64,000 bases of DNA from Nymphaea colorata (Eukaryota > Streptophyta > Magnoliopsida > Nymphaeales > Nymphaeaceae), in the NCBI RefSeq assembly GCF_008831285.2, contig NC_045140.1, positions 6,754,505 to 6,818,504 of the forward strand. The letters are read 5' to 3'. Shown one piece after another: positions 23,381 to 33,442 of the stretch. The position numbers were made by a program, and so were the translations under genes. The notes under the pieces were generated by a model. It had not been told where the DNA came from, made no database searches, and saw only the letters and a list, made by a program, of their open reading frames with translations. Each line of letters starts with the position of its first letter. Within the stretch, counting starts at the first letter, position 1.

Positions 23381-24592
23381 CTAATTTGAGCCTTTCCGCT
23401 TCTGCTGATGCCCAACCTTTTTCTGTTTCAGCTTCTTATCTGCAAAAATGAGATAAAAGGAGGATGAACAGTTTTGCCCATGGCGATCAGCCTGCGCAAG
23501 ACAATGACAAAAGAAACTGCCAATATAACAAGGAAAGTTAAAGAGAGGCAGAGCAAATTCTGCTTCCAATTTTCTCGCAAAGCTTTGATCAAGAAGCTTA
23601 ACACCCAAGGGCTTATCAGTCAATAAGGGAAGGAGGCAATAGACATAACCAGGAAAGTTAAAAGAGAGTCGGAGCAATTTCTGCTTCCAATTTTCTCGCA
23701 AAGCTTTGATCAAGAAGCTTAAGACCCAAGGGCTTATCAATCAATTAACGGACGAAGGCAATAGACATGACTAAAGTGGGACACAAGAATCACACAATCC
23801 AGTGATTTAGAGCACCAGATTGCATTGTCACCATACAGAATCAACAGCACCATGATGGCTCATTAGTCCCATCGATATTAGGCTGCGCCACAGGGGCAGG
23901 GGTTGCCCAACAAAAAAGATGTAAAAGTTCTACCTTGTTGCCTTTTAGCTTCCGACTTCGCAAAGAACTCCAGCCACTCATCCGTCATTACAAACACTGG
24001 CTCTTCATCTCCTGCTTCATCCTCCACCTCCTGTAACCTAAACACCCACACCCATCAAAAGCATTATCAAGAAAAAGTAAGAAACGAGAAAACCAAATCG
24101 CCTAATGCATGCGAATATCGACATCGACCTTCCTAGGGCACAATCGCCATCTTCATACGCATTCACTTCATGGTTTTGATGTTGTTGCCCGTGAAGAAAG
24201 TTGAACCCGCAGGGAGAAGGCGGCAAAAGAAGCCTACGGCATGGATGGTATGGAACCCTCTGACAAAAAGCAAGGCAACCATGGTAATGGTGGTGAAAAT
24301 GAGGCAGAGAATTGGTGAGTGTGAATGACATCGGAGCAGTAGGTTGAGGAAGACCAGAAGAACATTGAGGTTCCGCTGTTGCTGTATGAGAAGAACTCGT
24401 GGGAGGACGGAATGCGCGGGAAATGTGGAAACAAGGGTGGAAATGAGGGTTGTAAATTGGGTGGTGAATCTGGTGATGGTGGTGGAGGTGGTGCGGGACA
24501 CAGAGATGCGGCCGAAGGTTAGTGGGGATTGGTGGGTTGCAGAGTGGGTGGCGGCCGCGAGACTCAGAGGTGGTTTCGGATGACGGGCTCAT
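23381..24592 (-). CDS. Small His-rich protein of unknown function, 3 exons
   Basis: I do not recognise a named family. Exons (- strand): 24129-24592, 23934-24037, 23381-23439, with GT-AG junctions and consistent phase. They give 627 nt (208 aa plus stop). The start MSPSSETTSES is the first ATG of the long frame. Residues 29-56 are His-rich (HHLHHHHQIHH) with Cys31 and Cys54 nearby, which could bind metal. The middle is Pro/His/Ser-rich. Exon 2 encodes an acidic then amphipathic block (residues about 156-189) with 'EEPVFVMTDEWLEFFAKSEA', followed by a basic tail 'KKLKQKKVGHQQKRKG'. That last block has the composition of a conserved domain, and its reading frame is maintained across two introns. 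Intron 2 contains a 120-bp tandem duplication. The frame of exon 1 was chosen because only it joins in phase to exon 2; a second long frame there (24163-24501) is the main alternative. Confidence 0.65.
23532..23771. repeat. Tandem duplication, about 120-bp unit x2, in an intron
   Basis: Units start GGAAAGTTAAAGAGAG (23532) and GGAAAGTTAAAAGAGAG (23652) and share 'CTGCTTCCAATTTTCTCGCA' and 'CAAGAAGCTTAA' segments. Few differences separate them, so the duplication is recent. It creates a 119-codon - strand frame that is mostly intron; only its last 19 codons belong to the gene's exon 3. Confidence 0.9.
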
Positions 24593-25314
24593 CGTAAGAC
24601 GGCGGTGATGATGCTGCTGACTGTTATCGACGGTGATCAGAATCTGAGGATACTATCGCAGAGGCAGACTCCTGGTGCGATTTCGTCGGAAAAGATCTTC
24701 CGAGTCCCCAAGATTTTTCACGTCTAGGAAGAGGCGGTTCCCGCCGACTTCGACGACTGCCTAGTAACAATTTTCGTTTTTGATGTATTTAACGAATACT
24801 CTTATGACCTATACGGAGTTGGGACTTTCCGATGCTAAAAATTAGCAAACCATGGCACATATTTGATATTCCCATTACACATATTTCATAGTGTCCGTGC
24901 AACGGATGTTTCAGAATTGCTGAACGACCAACTCTTATTTTGAGTTGTTGAAGCGTCAAGTTCTTCTACTGTCAAAAAAAAAAAAGTATAAGGGGCACTT
25001 TGAGAGATAAGGAGAAGGTTTCAGTCTCTTTTGTTATTGAACAGTAAAATAAAATACTTCTCCAACTCGCTTAACTATTATATATTATTTTTCTAAAAGA
25101 TCGTTAGATTTAAAAATATAACAGTTTGAACATGCCTTTCAATATTCTAATTTTTGGAGAAATTTTTCCCTCGAAAGAACTTCATCATATTAAAAAAAAA
25201 AAAAACCAAAGAAAACATGAGAAACAAAGAGCACCATCTTTGACGTTTGACGATTTACTGTGACCAAGTGAAAGCTACTCTGGTGCTTCTCTCGACGTCT
25301 CTTGATCTTGAAAT
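24593..25314. other. Probable promoter of the small gene, then A+T-rich spacer
   Basis: 24593-24770 is more G+C-rich and directly upstream of the - strand gene, so it likely holds its 5' UTR and promoter. The rest is A+T-rich with poly(A) runs at 24976 and 25192. No gene seen. Confidence 0.4.
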
Positions 25315-25674
25315 TTGGCTACCAACATGTGGAAACCATGGTTCAAGGATGGAGAAAATAAGGGGAAAGACAGAGACAATATTGGACTGTCAATCGTCAT
25401 TAGGAATAGCCGTCTTCTTTCACAGGAAATAAGTGGGCTTCTACTCTGTGATGAAGTTCAATCCTGTCGATCAGCACCCACTCTCAAGTGGTTGCCACAG
25501 TCAGTCAAGGGCAGCTCGAGCTTGAGTGGTTCAGATTGCTCGGCCAGACACGGCCATGGGGAACTTCTCCACGACACTCAGACTCCTAAGTTGGCATTGT
25601 TCGACCAAATGGTGGCCGTCCTTAACTCCACCATTCAGCGGTTTTCCAATAAGAAAGAGAAGATTAAAATCTGA
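25315..25674 (+). CDS. Hypothetical 119-aa open frame
   Basis: An uninterrupted frame from ATG (MATNMWKPWFKDGENK) to TGA. Composition is balanced rather than low-complexity: a charged N-terminus, a Ser-rich middle and a C-terminal helix-like segment 'KLALFDQMVAVLNSTIQRF' ending in a Lys-rich tail. No domain is recognised and no flanking exons were found. It may be a fragment of a larger lost gene or chance. An overlapping 61-codon frame starts at 25247. Confidence 0.25.
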   Translation: MATNMWKPWFKDGENKGKDRDNIGLSIVIRNSRLLSQEISGLLLCDEVQSCRSAPTLKWLPQSVKGSSSLSGSDCSARHGHGELLHDTQTPKLALFDQMVAVLNSTIQRFSNKKEKIKI

Positions 25675-26334
25675 ATGCAGTTGCTAATTACGCTAGGAGT
25701 TTGATCATGCTGGCTTGCATTTGATCATTTCCACATCTAAGTTGGGATCCACTTTAAATGCATGATTCCAGCAAACCTCAAATTCATGAACACCAGATTT
25801 AATATCTTCGTTCTGATTGAATTAGTTAGTTGTGCAAGGATAAAGGGTCGTGTTTGTTGAGCAAATCTTGCTCATGCTTGTGGAAGAATGAGCCACTGTG
25901 AGCAATTGTGACACAGTCTCACTCAGGTATTTATGTGTTTCAAGGTAAAAACATGTGCCCTAGGCCTAGGGGTGCTCCGCATGGCACCCCTTTAGAAAAA
26001 AAAAAGGCGAGAAGAAACCAGAAATTTTGAATGTGATTTGCATGTGTCGTCTCTTTCTCTCGTATGAGTGGTTGCTATCATTAAACCCTGAAAGCATGAG
26101 CAAAGAGAAAAGTGCTTCAACTTTTTGGGTATGTTCCCCAACAAGCTGGCTGCTATCATTATTTTTTTTAAGAGAAGGCTGGCTACCATGATGGTTTCTA
26201 TAAGCCTAGGCATCGTGTTGGCTCATGGTTGTGCCCGGGCTCAGGCCCCAATTCTAATTAAAAAAAAAATAAATATGTATAAATTTAATATATAAACATA
26301 TGTTTATGATGAAAACATTTAAAAAATAATAAAG

Positions 26335-26336
<2 letters not shown>

Positions 26337-26422
<86 letters not shown>
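26337..26422. repeat. (TA)n microsatellite, about 86 bp
   Basis: Uninterrupted TA dinucleotides; likely polymorphic and able to form cruciforms. Confidence 0.97.
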
Positions 26423-26427
<5 letters not shown>

Positions 26428-27388
26428 AGCACTTAGGTTAGGAATAAAAACTAGACTAAATTTTAGAGTAATTTTTTCCAATCTAACCTTATTGATATGA
26501 TCATAAAAACATATTGATGCAGCACATATATTAAGTTGACCATTTGTTAGAATTTAATAGTGTTTTTATAATAAAAAAAATGAATGGCCCAATGGCATGA
26601 TAATAAAAATAATCAATATTTTTCATTAAAACAACTTGAATCAAAGCATGTTTTATGTCAAAATAGTCCTTATAAATATATTAAAATGTTTATATTGTAT
26701 TTTAAAATAGTTTTTGAACAAAAAAATCAATAGGTCTGGTTTTTTTTCTGGTTTTTACCAACTTCTCTCAATCTCTCGATATATATATATATATATATAT
26801 ACCTGGCGGGCTTTTATTTAATGCATTGGCCCTACCCGGCCTGAGATGCCCATGGGGTTCCCCAAAAGAGCACCACCGAGTACCTGATCGGCCTTTTTTT
26901 TCTCTATCATTACCTCGTCCTCTTTTGGCATCTCTATCAATCACCACATTCATTCCAGGTTGCCGACTTCCTTATCTTGGTTCCGAGTGCTGACACAATG
27001 ACAAGATTGGGAAAGTTGATCACATATCTTTCATTGTCAAGAGAACTTATTTCCTTTACACCTTGTTTGTACCAAGGGTGGATCGATGCCTAAGATCAAA
27101 TCTCTCGTTTTGTGATTTCCAACCTTTTACGAAAGTGGCAAACTTATAAGCTCATGGTTGAGTTGAACTTCAAAAATCACAAACAAGTCAAGATTGGGCA
27201 AGCAATGATCGTCGCTTAAATGCCTGGCGCTCGACACATGATGAACACGACCCCGTTTGAATTATTAATTTCAATTAACTAACCAAGTCCTAACTTATGT
27301 TCACTCCAAGCCAATGTTGTGAATATCAATCTCAGTGCCCTATCAATCTGCTCTATAGAACATTTGTCCATATGCTTAATATTAAGGT

Positions 27389-27680
27389 AAGGCTAGTCAC
27401 CAAGCTGGGCCGTCGCAGGTACCCGGTACCCGGCCTGACTTGGGCTCAGGAAAAGGGGCACCAGGCCTGCCCGATTAGGCCCAGTAATGTTTTTTTATAT
27501 TTATTTTATTAATTTATATATATATATATATAATATTTTATTGTCATTAATTACATTTATATATTATTATATATATATTTTCTTAATTTATTCGAGCAGG
27601 GCTCAGGCTCAAGTTTGAATGGACGGGCGGGCATAGGCCTGAGTCTCAGGTGTCGGGCCAGGCTTACCGTGGAGCCAAAT
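27389..27680. mobile_element. Probable MITE with GGGCC-rich inverted ends
   Basis: A G+C-rich left arm (CACCAAGCTGGGCC... GTACCCGGTACCCGG) and right arm (GGCGGGCATAGGCC... GTCGGGCCAGGCTTACC) flank an A+T/TA core. The arms are imperfect inverted repeats. I could not define a target duplication. Confidence 0.4.
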
Positions 27681-27788
27681 TTTTTTTACTATGGGACACT
27701 AACAGTTCAATTTTTTACCTTTAAGGGTTAGTACTGATATAAAAATTATTGAAAGTTACAAAGGTTTCAATATGTAATAAGGTGATTT

Positions 27789-28212
27789 TGTTGGTGCAAA
27801 TGTAGAAAATGGAAGAGAGATATAAGCCTAGAGGCACATCAAGCAGGACTCTCTTTAGAACTTCAATTGCTTTGCTTAGGATTTTATTTATAAGTTGCAA
27901 AAGAGATAATGCAACTGCATTCCCAAATTACAATTATGCTAATACATCAAAAGATCATACAAGAACTCTAGTACAGAGAAAATTACTTACTCAAACTGCC
28001 AATACCAAACAAAAAGCCAAAAATCCCAACTTATAAGTTTTGAAGAGGTGCGAAAACTAAAAAATTGCAACCTTTCAAAGTGAAGAGCCACAAATTCTAA
28101 AATTAAACAACACACTCTTTCTTTCCATGAAGAGAGACACATACTTTAAGAAATGATTTTGTGTATTTGTTTATTTTAAATTTAAATTACTTATTTTGGA
28201 ATTTTACCAACA
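27789..28212 (-). repeat. 3' LTR of the second Copia element (424 bp)
   Basis: On the + strand it starts TGTTGGTGCAAATG and ends TTTTACCAACA, with TGTTGGT/ACCAACA inverted termini. It is next to the purine tract. Confidence 0.8.
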
Positions 28213-28439
28213 ATTCCCCACTAGTATCAAGATATAGTTGAAATTTCTGACTAAAAGTTATGCATAAGTAAGGATATTTTATATACTTGAATCCTTACAT
28301 AGTGGTAGAAATTTAATTTAAATAATGAACTTAGTGGAATAATCTTAAACCAAGCTTCTCTTTATATTAATCTAAAATTTCTGTTATTAGTTGGCACATT
28401 TTAAAGCCATCTATTAATCTTGGATTCATGAGTTCTCTA

Positions 28440-29469
28440 GAGAACTGCCTTTTTTATAAGAACCGGCTCAAATGGAGAATTGTCTTTTTCATAAGAACTG
28501 GCTCATCTCTACAATCATATATATGAGTTTTGACAAAGTCTATTCACTTTTATCTCAATGTACATAAATTCATTAACAGATATTTCTCAGTCCTTAGAAC
28601 AAATATTACAGATAGCAAAAATAAATTTATGAATGACTTTTTAACAATTACGCATGTGAGTTTTCCATCACACTAGCTTAGTTATACTCAATAGAGACTT
28701 TAATGTCATTAATCCTATTTCTCTCTATGTTTTAGATATAATATTTTTTGACCCCGGCTAAACAATTGCTTCACCTCCAAAAGTGAATATCCTTGCACTA
28801 TCAGATTCAAAATCATCCAATTTTTTGTTCCAATTTGCACTGTTATATAATTTAATTGTTGTTGGAAACTCGATATAGTGCAAACTATAATCTATGGTAT
28901 GTTTTCAGTTCTTTAAAATTCTAGCCACCACATTCCAATGTTAATATACGGGATTATTAATATATCAACGTGCCTTATTTAATGGATATTTATATCGAGC
29001 TAGAGCAATTCATGGCATACATAAGATTACCAATGATTCTAGCATGTTTTATTTGATTTATGCTTTTTTATGTAAATTAGAAGTCAATTTATGATTTAGA
29101 TAATATGGAGTACATGCAAGAGCACAATCATGAAAACCATATTTTTTTAAAGAATTTTTTCCAACTTGAGGCTGATTTACAATAGTACTGCTATCAATAT
29201 GAAATATTTTAAGTCCAAGAATTGTATCTGTAATTCCTAAATCTTTCATTTTGAACATGGAAAATAAAAAACTTTTGGTTTCATTTATGCAATTAATATT
29301 ATATCCAAATATTAACATATTATCTACATAAACACTAGAAGTATTATACTACACACATTTGTCATCATCATAAATTTTGAAACTATAAGTTACTAGCACT
29401 CCCATATAAGGACTTCTTTTGCTTACATATTTTATATTTTTGTCATTGTGCTACAAATTCTCGCATTGT

Positions 29470-29530
<61 letters not shown>

Positions 29531-31990
29531 TTATTTATTTATTTATTTATTTATATATATATATATTTATTTAGCTGATGAATTTCAAGATTATAAATGA
29601 CAGCAATGATAATTAAAACTCTAATCATAGAATTTTTGTAATTGGAGCAAAAAAGTCAAATAAATTCATATTTTTTGTTTAAAACCTTTCGCAACAAGAC
29701 ATACTTTGAATGTTTTAGCTGAGCCATCTGATTTTAATTTCATTTTTAGAATTCACTTGCAACCAATGCGTTTATAATAAAGTGATAGATCAAGTACTTT
29801 CCACACATTATTAAACATAACTGAATTCATTTTGTTATTCATTATTTCTCTCCAAAAGGCAACATCCCAGAAGATAAAGCTTCTTAAAGACTCAAAGGGT
29901 CACTTTATATTGAAAACATAGTAAAAAATAGAATAAAAATTTGTTGATTTTTTGTCACTGCACCTGTGTATACTCTCAATGTTGTCAATATTTGAATCTT
30001 CATGAACAAAATAATCAAAACCATGATCAAAATAACTAGCAAAATTTTGTCCAAAGGAAAACATCACAAGTACCTTTATGTTCAACCAAAGAGGCATCTC
30101 AACATTCAATAATCACATCATCAAGAATGTCAAGTAATCTATATATTTTATGTGGATAGCCAATAAAAACACATTAACGTTTTAGGCTCAACCTTTTGTC
30201 TTTTGGAATTCTTACATGTGCTAAACAATCCCAAACACGAAAAATAATTTACATTAGGTCTTCTATCACACCAAAGTTCATAAGGTGATTTCTCTTATTA
30301 GGGATATAGTACTAGACTCAAAATATGACAAGTAATTGGTAGTAAATGTTCTTCTCATATGTTAGCATGAAGATCAGTATTAAGAAAAATAGTATTTATT
30401 GATGAACTATGCCACTATTTTCACAAAAATTTTCATATGCATCTCCTAAGTATACACCTCCTTTGTTTGTTGTCAAGTTAATAAGTTTGATCGTAAATCT
30501 ATTTTGCACGTCAGCTATATACAGAGTAAATATCGAAAAAAACATCAGTTTTATGTTTTACTAAATAAATATCACAAAATTTATAATAGTCATCTGCAAA
30601 AATTATGAAACAATTACCACAAGATGGAATATTATCCATAACACACACATCAAAATGAAAAATTCAAACAATTTATAGTTTCTACTGACTCCAGGAATAA
30701 AGAATCTAGTTATTTTAATATGATCAAGTTTCACATTTCTGGTCATGATCAAAATTAACTTGACGTGAAAGTAAACTAAGTTTATCAATATAATAGATAT
30801 TTCAATAATTAACATGGCGTAATATAGAATGCCAAGTACTGGAAGAATCTACCATATAAGTAGAAGGAAAATTATTATTGATATTTATTTTGAACATATC
30901 ATTGGTAGCAAAACTATTTCTCAAAAAACTTTTCCTTTAGTTACAATTATAATATCAGACTTTAGTAAACCATTTTAAAACAATAAATATGCAAAGATTA
31001 AGTTTTTCCGTGCTTCTTGGAAGTGAATTTCATTTCACTACTCCCTTTATCGAACTCTTTAGAAAAGGAAAAATTCTTCATGAAGAAATTATCTCCTTCC
31101 TCCACTACTTCCTAAGATTTAAATAGATTTCTATTATTGACAATTATATAAAGTGCATTGTAACTATGTACGATCGCTATCTAAAGCTACTATGAAACTT
31201 TCATAAATCACAGTAACAAGCTTTCCTTCTATATCATAACATTGTTGACCAGTTCTCTTCATATCTTTACAATTCCTGATATAATGCCACATTTAATCAT
31301 GAACAAAACAAATGACTTTTTTGTAAAATTATATTTTTCTTTTAGGTGAAAAATCTTTTCTCTTTTCTTGAATATGAAGTTTTTGTTACTATGGTTTAAA
31401 ATCCTGTTCACTTTAGAAGTAACTTTTTCATGAACTTTTTCATTGTTTTTATCACAAAGACGTGACTCTTCTTCAATATGAATTTTCTTAAGAAGTCTAT
31501 ACAAAGTGATTTTTTCATCTTTATGCTTAAAGAAGATTCTTATAACTTTTCTAAGACTTAGTCAACTTACTAATGAGAATAGCATATCTTCTCCATTTAT
31601 TTTATAAGTCAAAGATTTGAATTTCGTGAATATTTGCTAGAATTAGTTTATCATCTGCAATAATGAAGTTGGCATATTGATCTGCCAACAATCTTTTGTT
31701 GCCGACATCATCGATTTCCAACGCATTCCACAATTCTTTTGCTGAGCCAACTGTGGAATACAAATCAAAAAAGAGAATTCCCCAAGGCATTGAATTGTAT
31801 GTCTCTCATTTATTTTTTCTTCATTTTGTTGTTCAAACTCTACTTTGAATGCAACAAATTGTGCACATGGTTACTTGAGGATGTAGTTGACCCGAAGTTC
31901 TGAACCATCAAAATGATCGAGTTTCTCCAAATTATTAATCAAGAAGGTGATGGTGTTCGAGTTGCTTGATGTAGAAAAGGAGGCCATATT
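28440..31990 (-). pseudogene. Second Copia element, gag-pol remains
   Basis: From high to low coordinate: a gag start near 31985; gag UBN2-like sequence at 31602-31790 ('FDLYSTVGSAKELWNALE'); a lysine-rich stretch at 31259-31504 near where the zinc knuckle lies; decayed integrase at about 30000-30900; and RT at 29058-29318 ('SFLFSMFKMKDLGITDTILG'), just after a YVDN in place of YVDD near 29320-29335. A TA/TTTA repeat interrupts pol at 29471-29575. Too many stops remain for any product. Confidence 0.75.
29471..29575. repeat. (TA)n/(TTTA)n compound microsatellite
   Basis: A run of TA dinucleotides to about 29524 changes to TTTA tetranucleotides and then back to TA. It lies inside the second Copia pol remains. 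Confidence 0.95.
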
Positions 31991-32003
31991 GAAGTTTTAA
32001 AAT

Positions 32004-32322
32004 TGTTGGTGTAAATTGCACAGAATAGAAGAAATACCCAAGTCTAGAGTTCCAATGGGGCACTCTCTTTAGAACATAAATCACCCCTCTTAGGATTTTA
32101 TTCCTAAATTGTGAAAGTAATAATACAACTATTTATGTTCTTAAGATATAATTATGTTAATACCATAAGAGATCTCTATCTTGCAACTTACAACATTGTT
32201 TACTCAAATTGTCAATGCTAGACAAAAAGTTTGCATCCTTTCATGAAAAGACACATACTTAAAAAAATAATTTTATTTATTTATTTTAAATTTAAACTAT
32301 TTATTTTAAAACTTTACCAATA
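32004..32322 (-). repeat. 5' LTR of the second Copia element (about 319 bp)
   Basis: On the + strand it starts TGTTGGTGTAAATTG and ends CTTTACCAATA, where the canonical CA terminus has decayed to TA. It is about 100 bp shorter than the partner LTR. Confidence 0.75.
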
Positions 32323-32713
32323 TATGTGTGGGCAATTAATCCATATTAACGGACACGTGCCTCCACCACTACATATGCTTTATCACTTATAGGCATATAA
32401 TATCTTATTTTTCATTTTTTGAATTTGAACTTGGGTTTTATCTGTAATGAACAATATTTGGACAAGAGTTTGATGAGTGAAGATTCAACAAGCTAAATCG
32501 GCTCTAATGAACCTAGTTTGGCCTAACAATTTCAATGTTCACGTTCATATCGATATCAGTGTCATATCAGCTTTCTTGCCAATACAGCATATTGGCAAAT
32601 ACGTGTTTATAGAACTTTGATTTTCGTGCTTTACACAGTTTCGTTAACGATCCTTTTTTTCAAAAAATTTTGGGTTAAGGTATTCTAAATAGATTACATA
32701 AAAATATATATGC

Positions 32714-32951
32714 AGTTCCATAAGAGGAGGGACTTAATTACAGTTGTAAAAGATAATATTTATCGATTTGCCTTTAATCATGTGTGCACGCCGATACACA
32801 CATAGGAGCATGTGTTGTAAAATATATATATATGTGTGTGTGTGCACGCGCACAGTTCCATAAGAGGAGGGACTTTATTACAGTAAACATGTAAAAGATA
32901 ATATATATCGATTTGCCTTGAATCATGTGTGCACCCCGATACACACACATA
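32714..32951. repeat. Direct duplication, about 100-bp units 140 bp apart
   Basis: Both copies start AGTTCCATAAGAGGAGGGAC (32714, 32854) and continue through 'AAAAGATAATAT', 'TCGATTTGCCTT' and 'ATCATGTGTGCAC.CCGATAC'. A TA/TG/CG-rich spacer lies between them. Confidence 0.88.
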
Positions 32952-33211
32952 GGATTCCTCTACTTGGCAACATCTAATTAGAAAATTATTGCCTATTTTT
33001 TTCCTAAAAGTTGTTTTGACCTATAAGCTTATGGCTTTCTGCCTCTTATCAGAGTGGTAAACTTAAATTTAAGCTCAGGGTTGAATCATATCATTTTTGC
33101 ATGATTTCAGCATACTGAGAAAGAGTTTTAGAGTTCTTGCAATGTTCCATGACTCGGGCTCCACTGATGATGAACATCAGTCCACTTTGAATTGCTAATT
33201 TCAATTATGGA

Positions 33212-33442
33212 GTGTTTGATTGCTATGGATTTAAAAATTGAAATCTTTGAGAATATCATCTTCTTAGATTTAGGGTCAAACCACCCATCTAACCCCAAAA
33301 ATATGAGGTTTTGACCATACATTGAAAATTTGAACTCATCTCTGATATAATGGAAAATTTCGGTGCCTATTTACACTATGGGTCCTGCAGAAAAGGAATT
33401 TTTAAATCAGTTTCGGCTATGAGATTTGAAGCTACCAATCGC
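33212..33442. mobile_element. Putative MITE, GTGTTTGATTGC family, copy 1
   Basis: A 231-bp unit starts GTGTTTGATTGCTATGGAT and ends TTTGAAGCTACCAATCGC. Internal segments 'TTTTGACCA' and 'GGGTCCT' occur in the same order in the copy at 37430-37656. No coding potential. Confidence 0.5.

Larger units (their letters stand above)
25680..27788. other. Repeat-rich gene-free stretch
   Basis: No supported gene. It holds (TA)n tracts (26337-26422, 26779-26800, 27517-27533) and blocks with 'gcccgggctcaggccc'-type subterminal motifs near 26225-26255, 26805-26850 and 27395-27680. These look like ends of A+T-cored MITEs. Confidence 0.5.
27789..32322 (-). mobile_element. Second Copia retrotransposon with both LTRs, inactive
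   Basis: LTRs at 27789-28212 (3' end of the element) and 32004-32322 (5' end) share TGTTGGTG... and a TTTACCAA(C/T)A terminus, and align through 'aggattttatt' and related segments. On the - strand, a gag start ('MASFSTSSNSNTITF') lies just inside the 5' LTR at about 31985. A purine tract, AGTGGGGAAT, precedes the 3' LTR. Gag and pol pieces lie between. All frames are interrupted. No matching 5-bp target duplication was found (GATTT before the left LTR, TATGT after the right), which suggests end decay or recombination. Confidence 0.8.

Noticed and set aside
23381-23740. Single 119-codon - strand frame as one gene
   Set aside because: Most of it is the tandem duplication inside an intron; only 23381-23439 joins in phase to an upstream exon.
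24163-24583. Alternative frames over exon 1 of the small gene, including a hydrophobic 112-codon frame
   Set aside because: They do not join in phase to exon 2. The hydrophobic frame remains a minor alternative.
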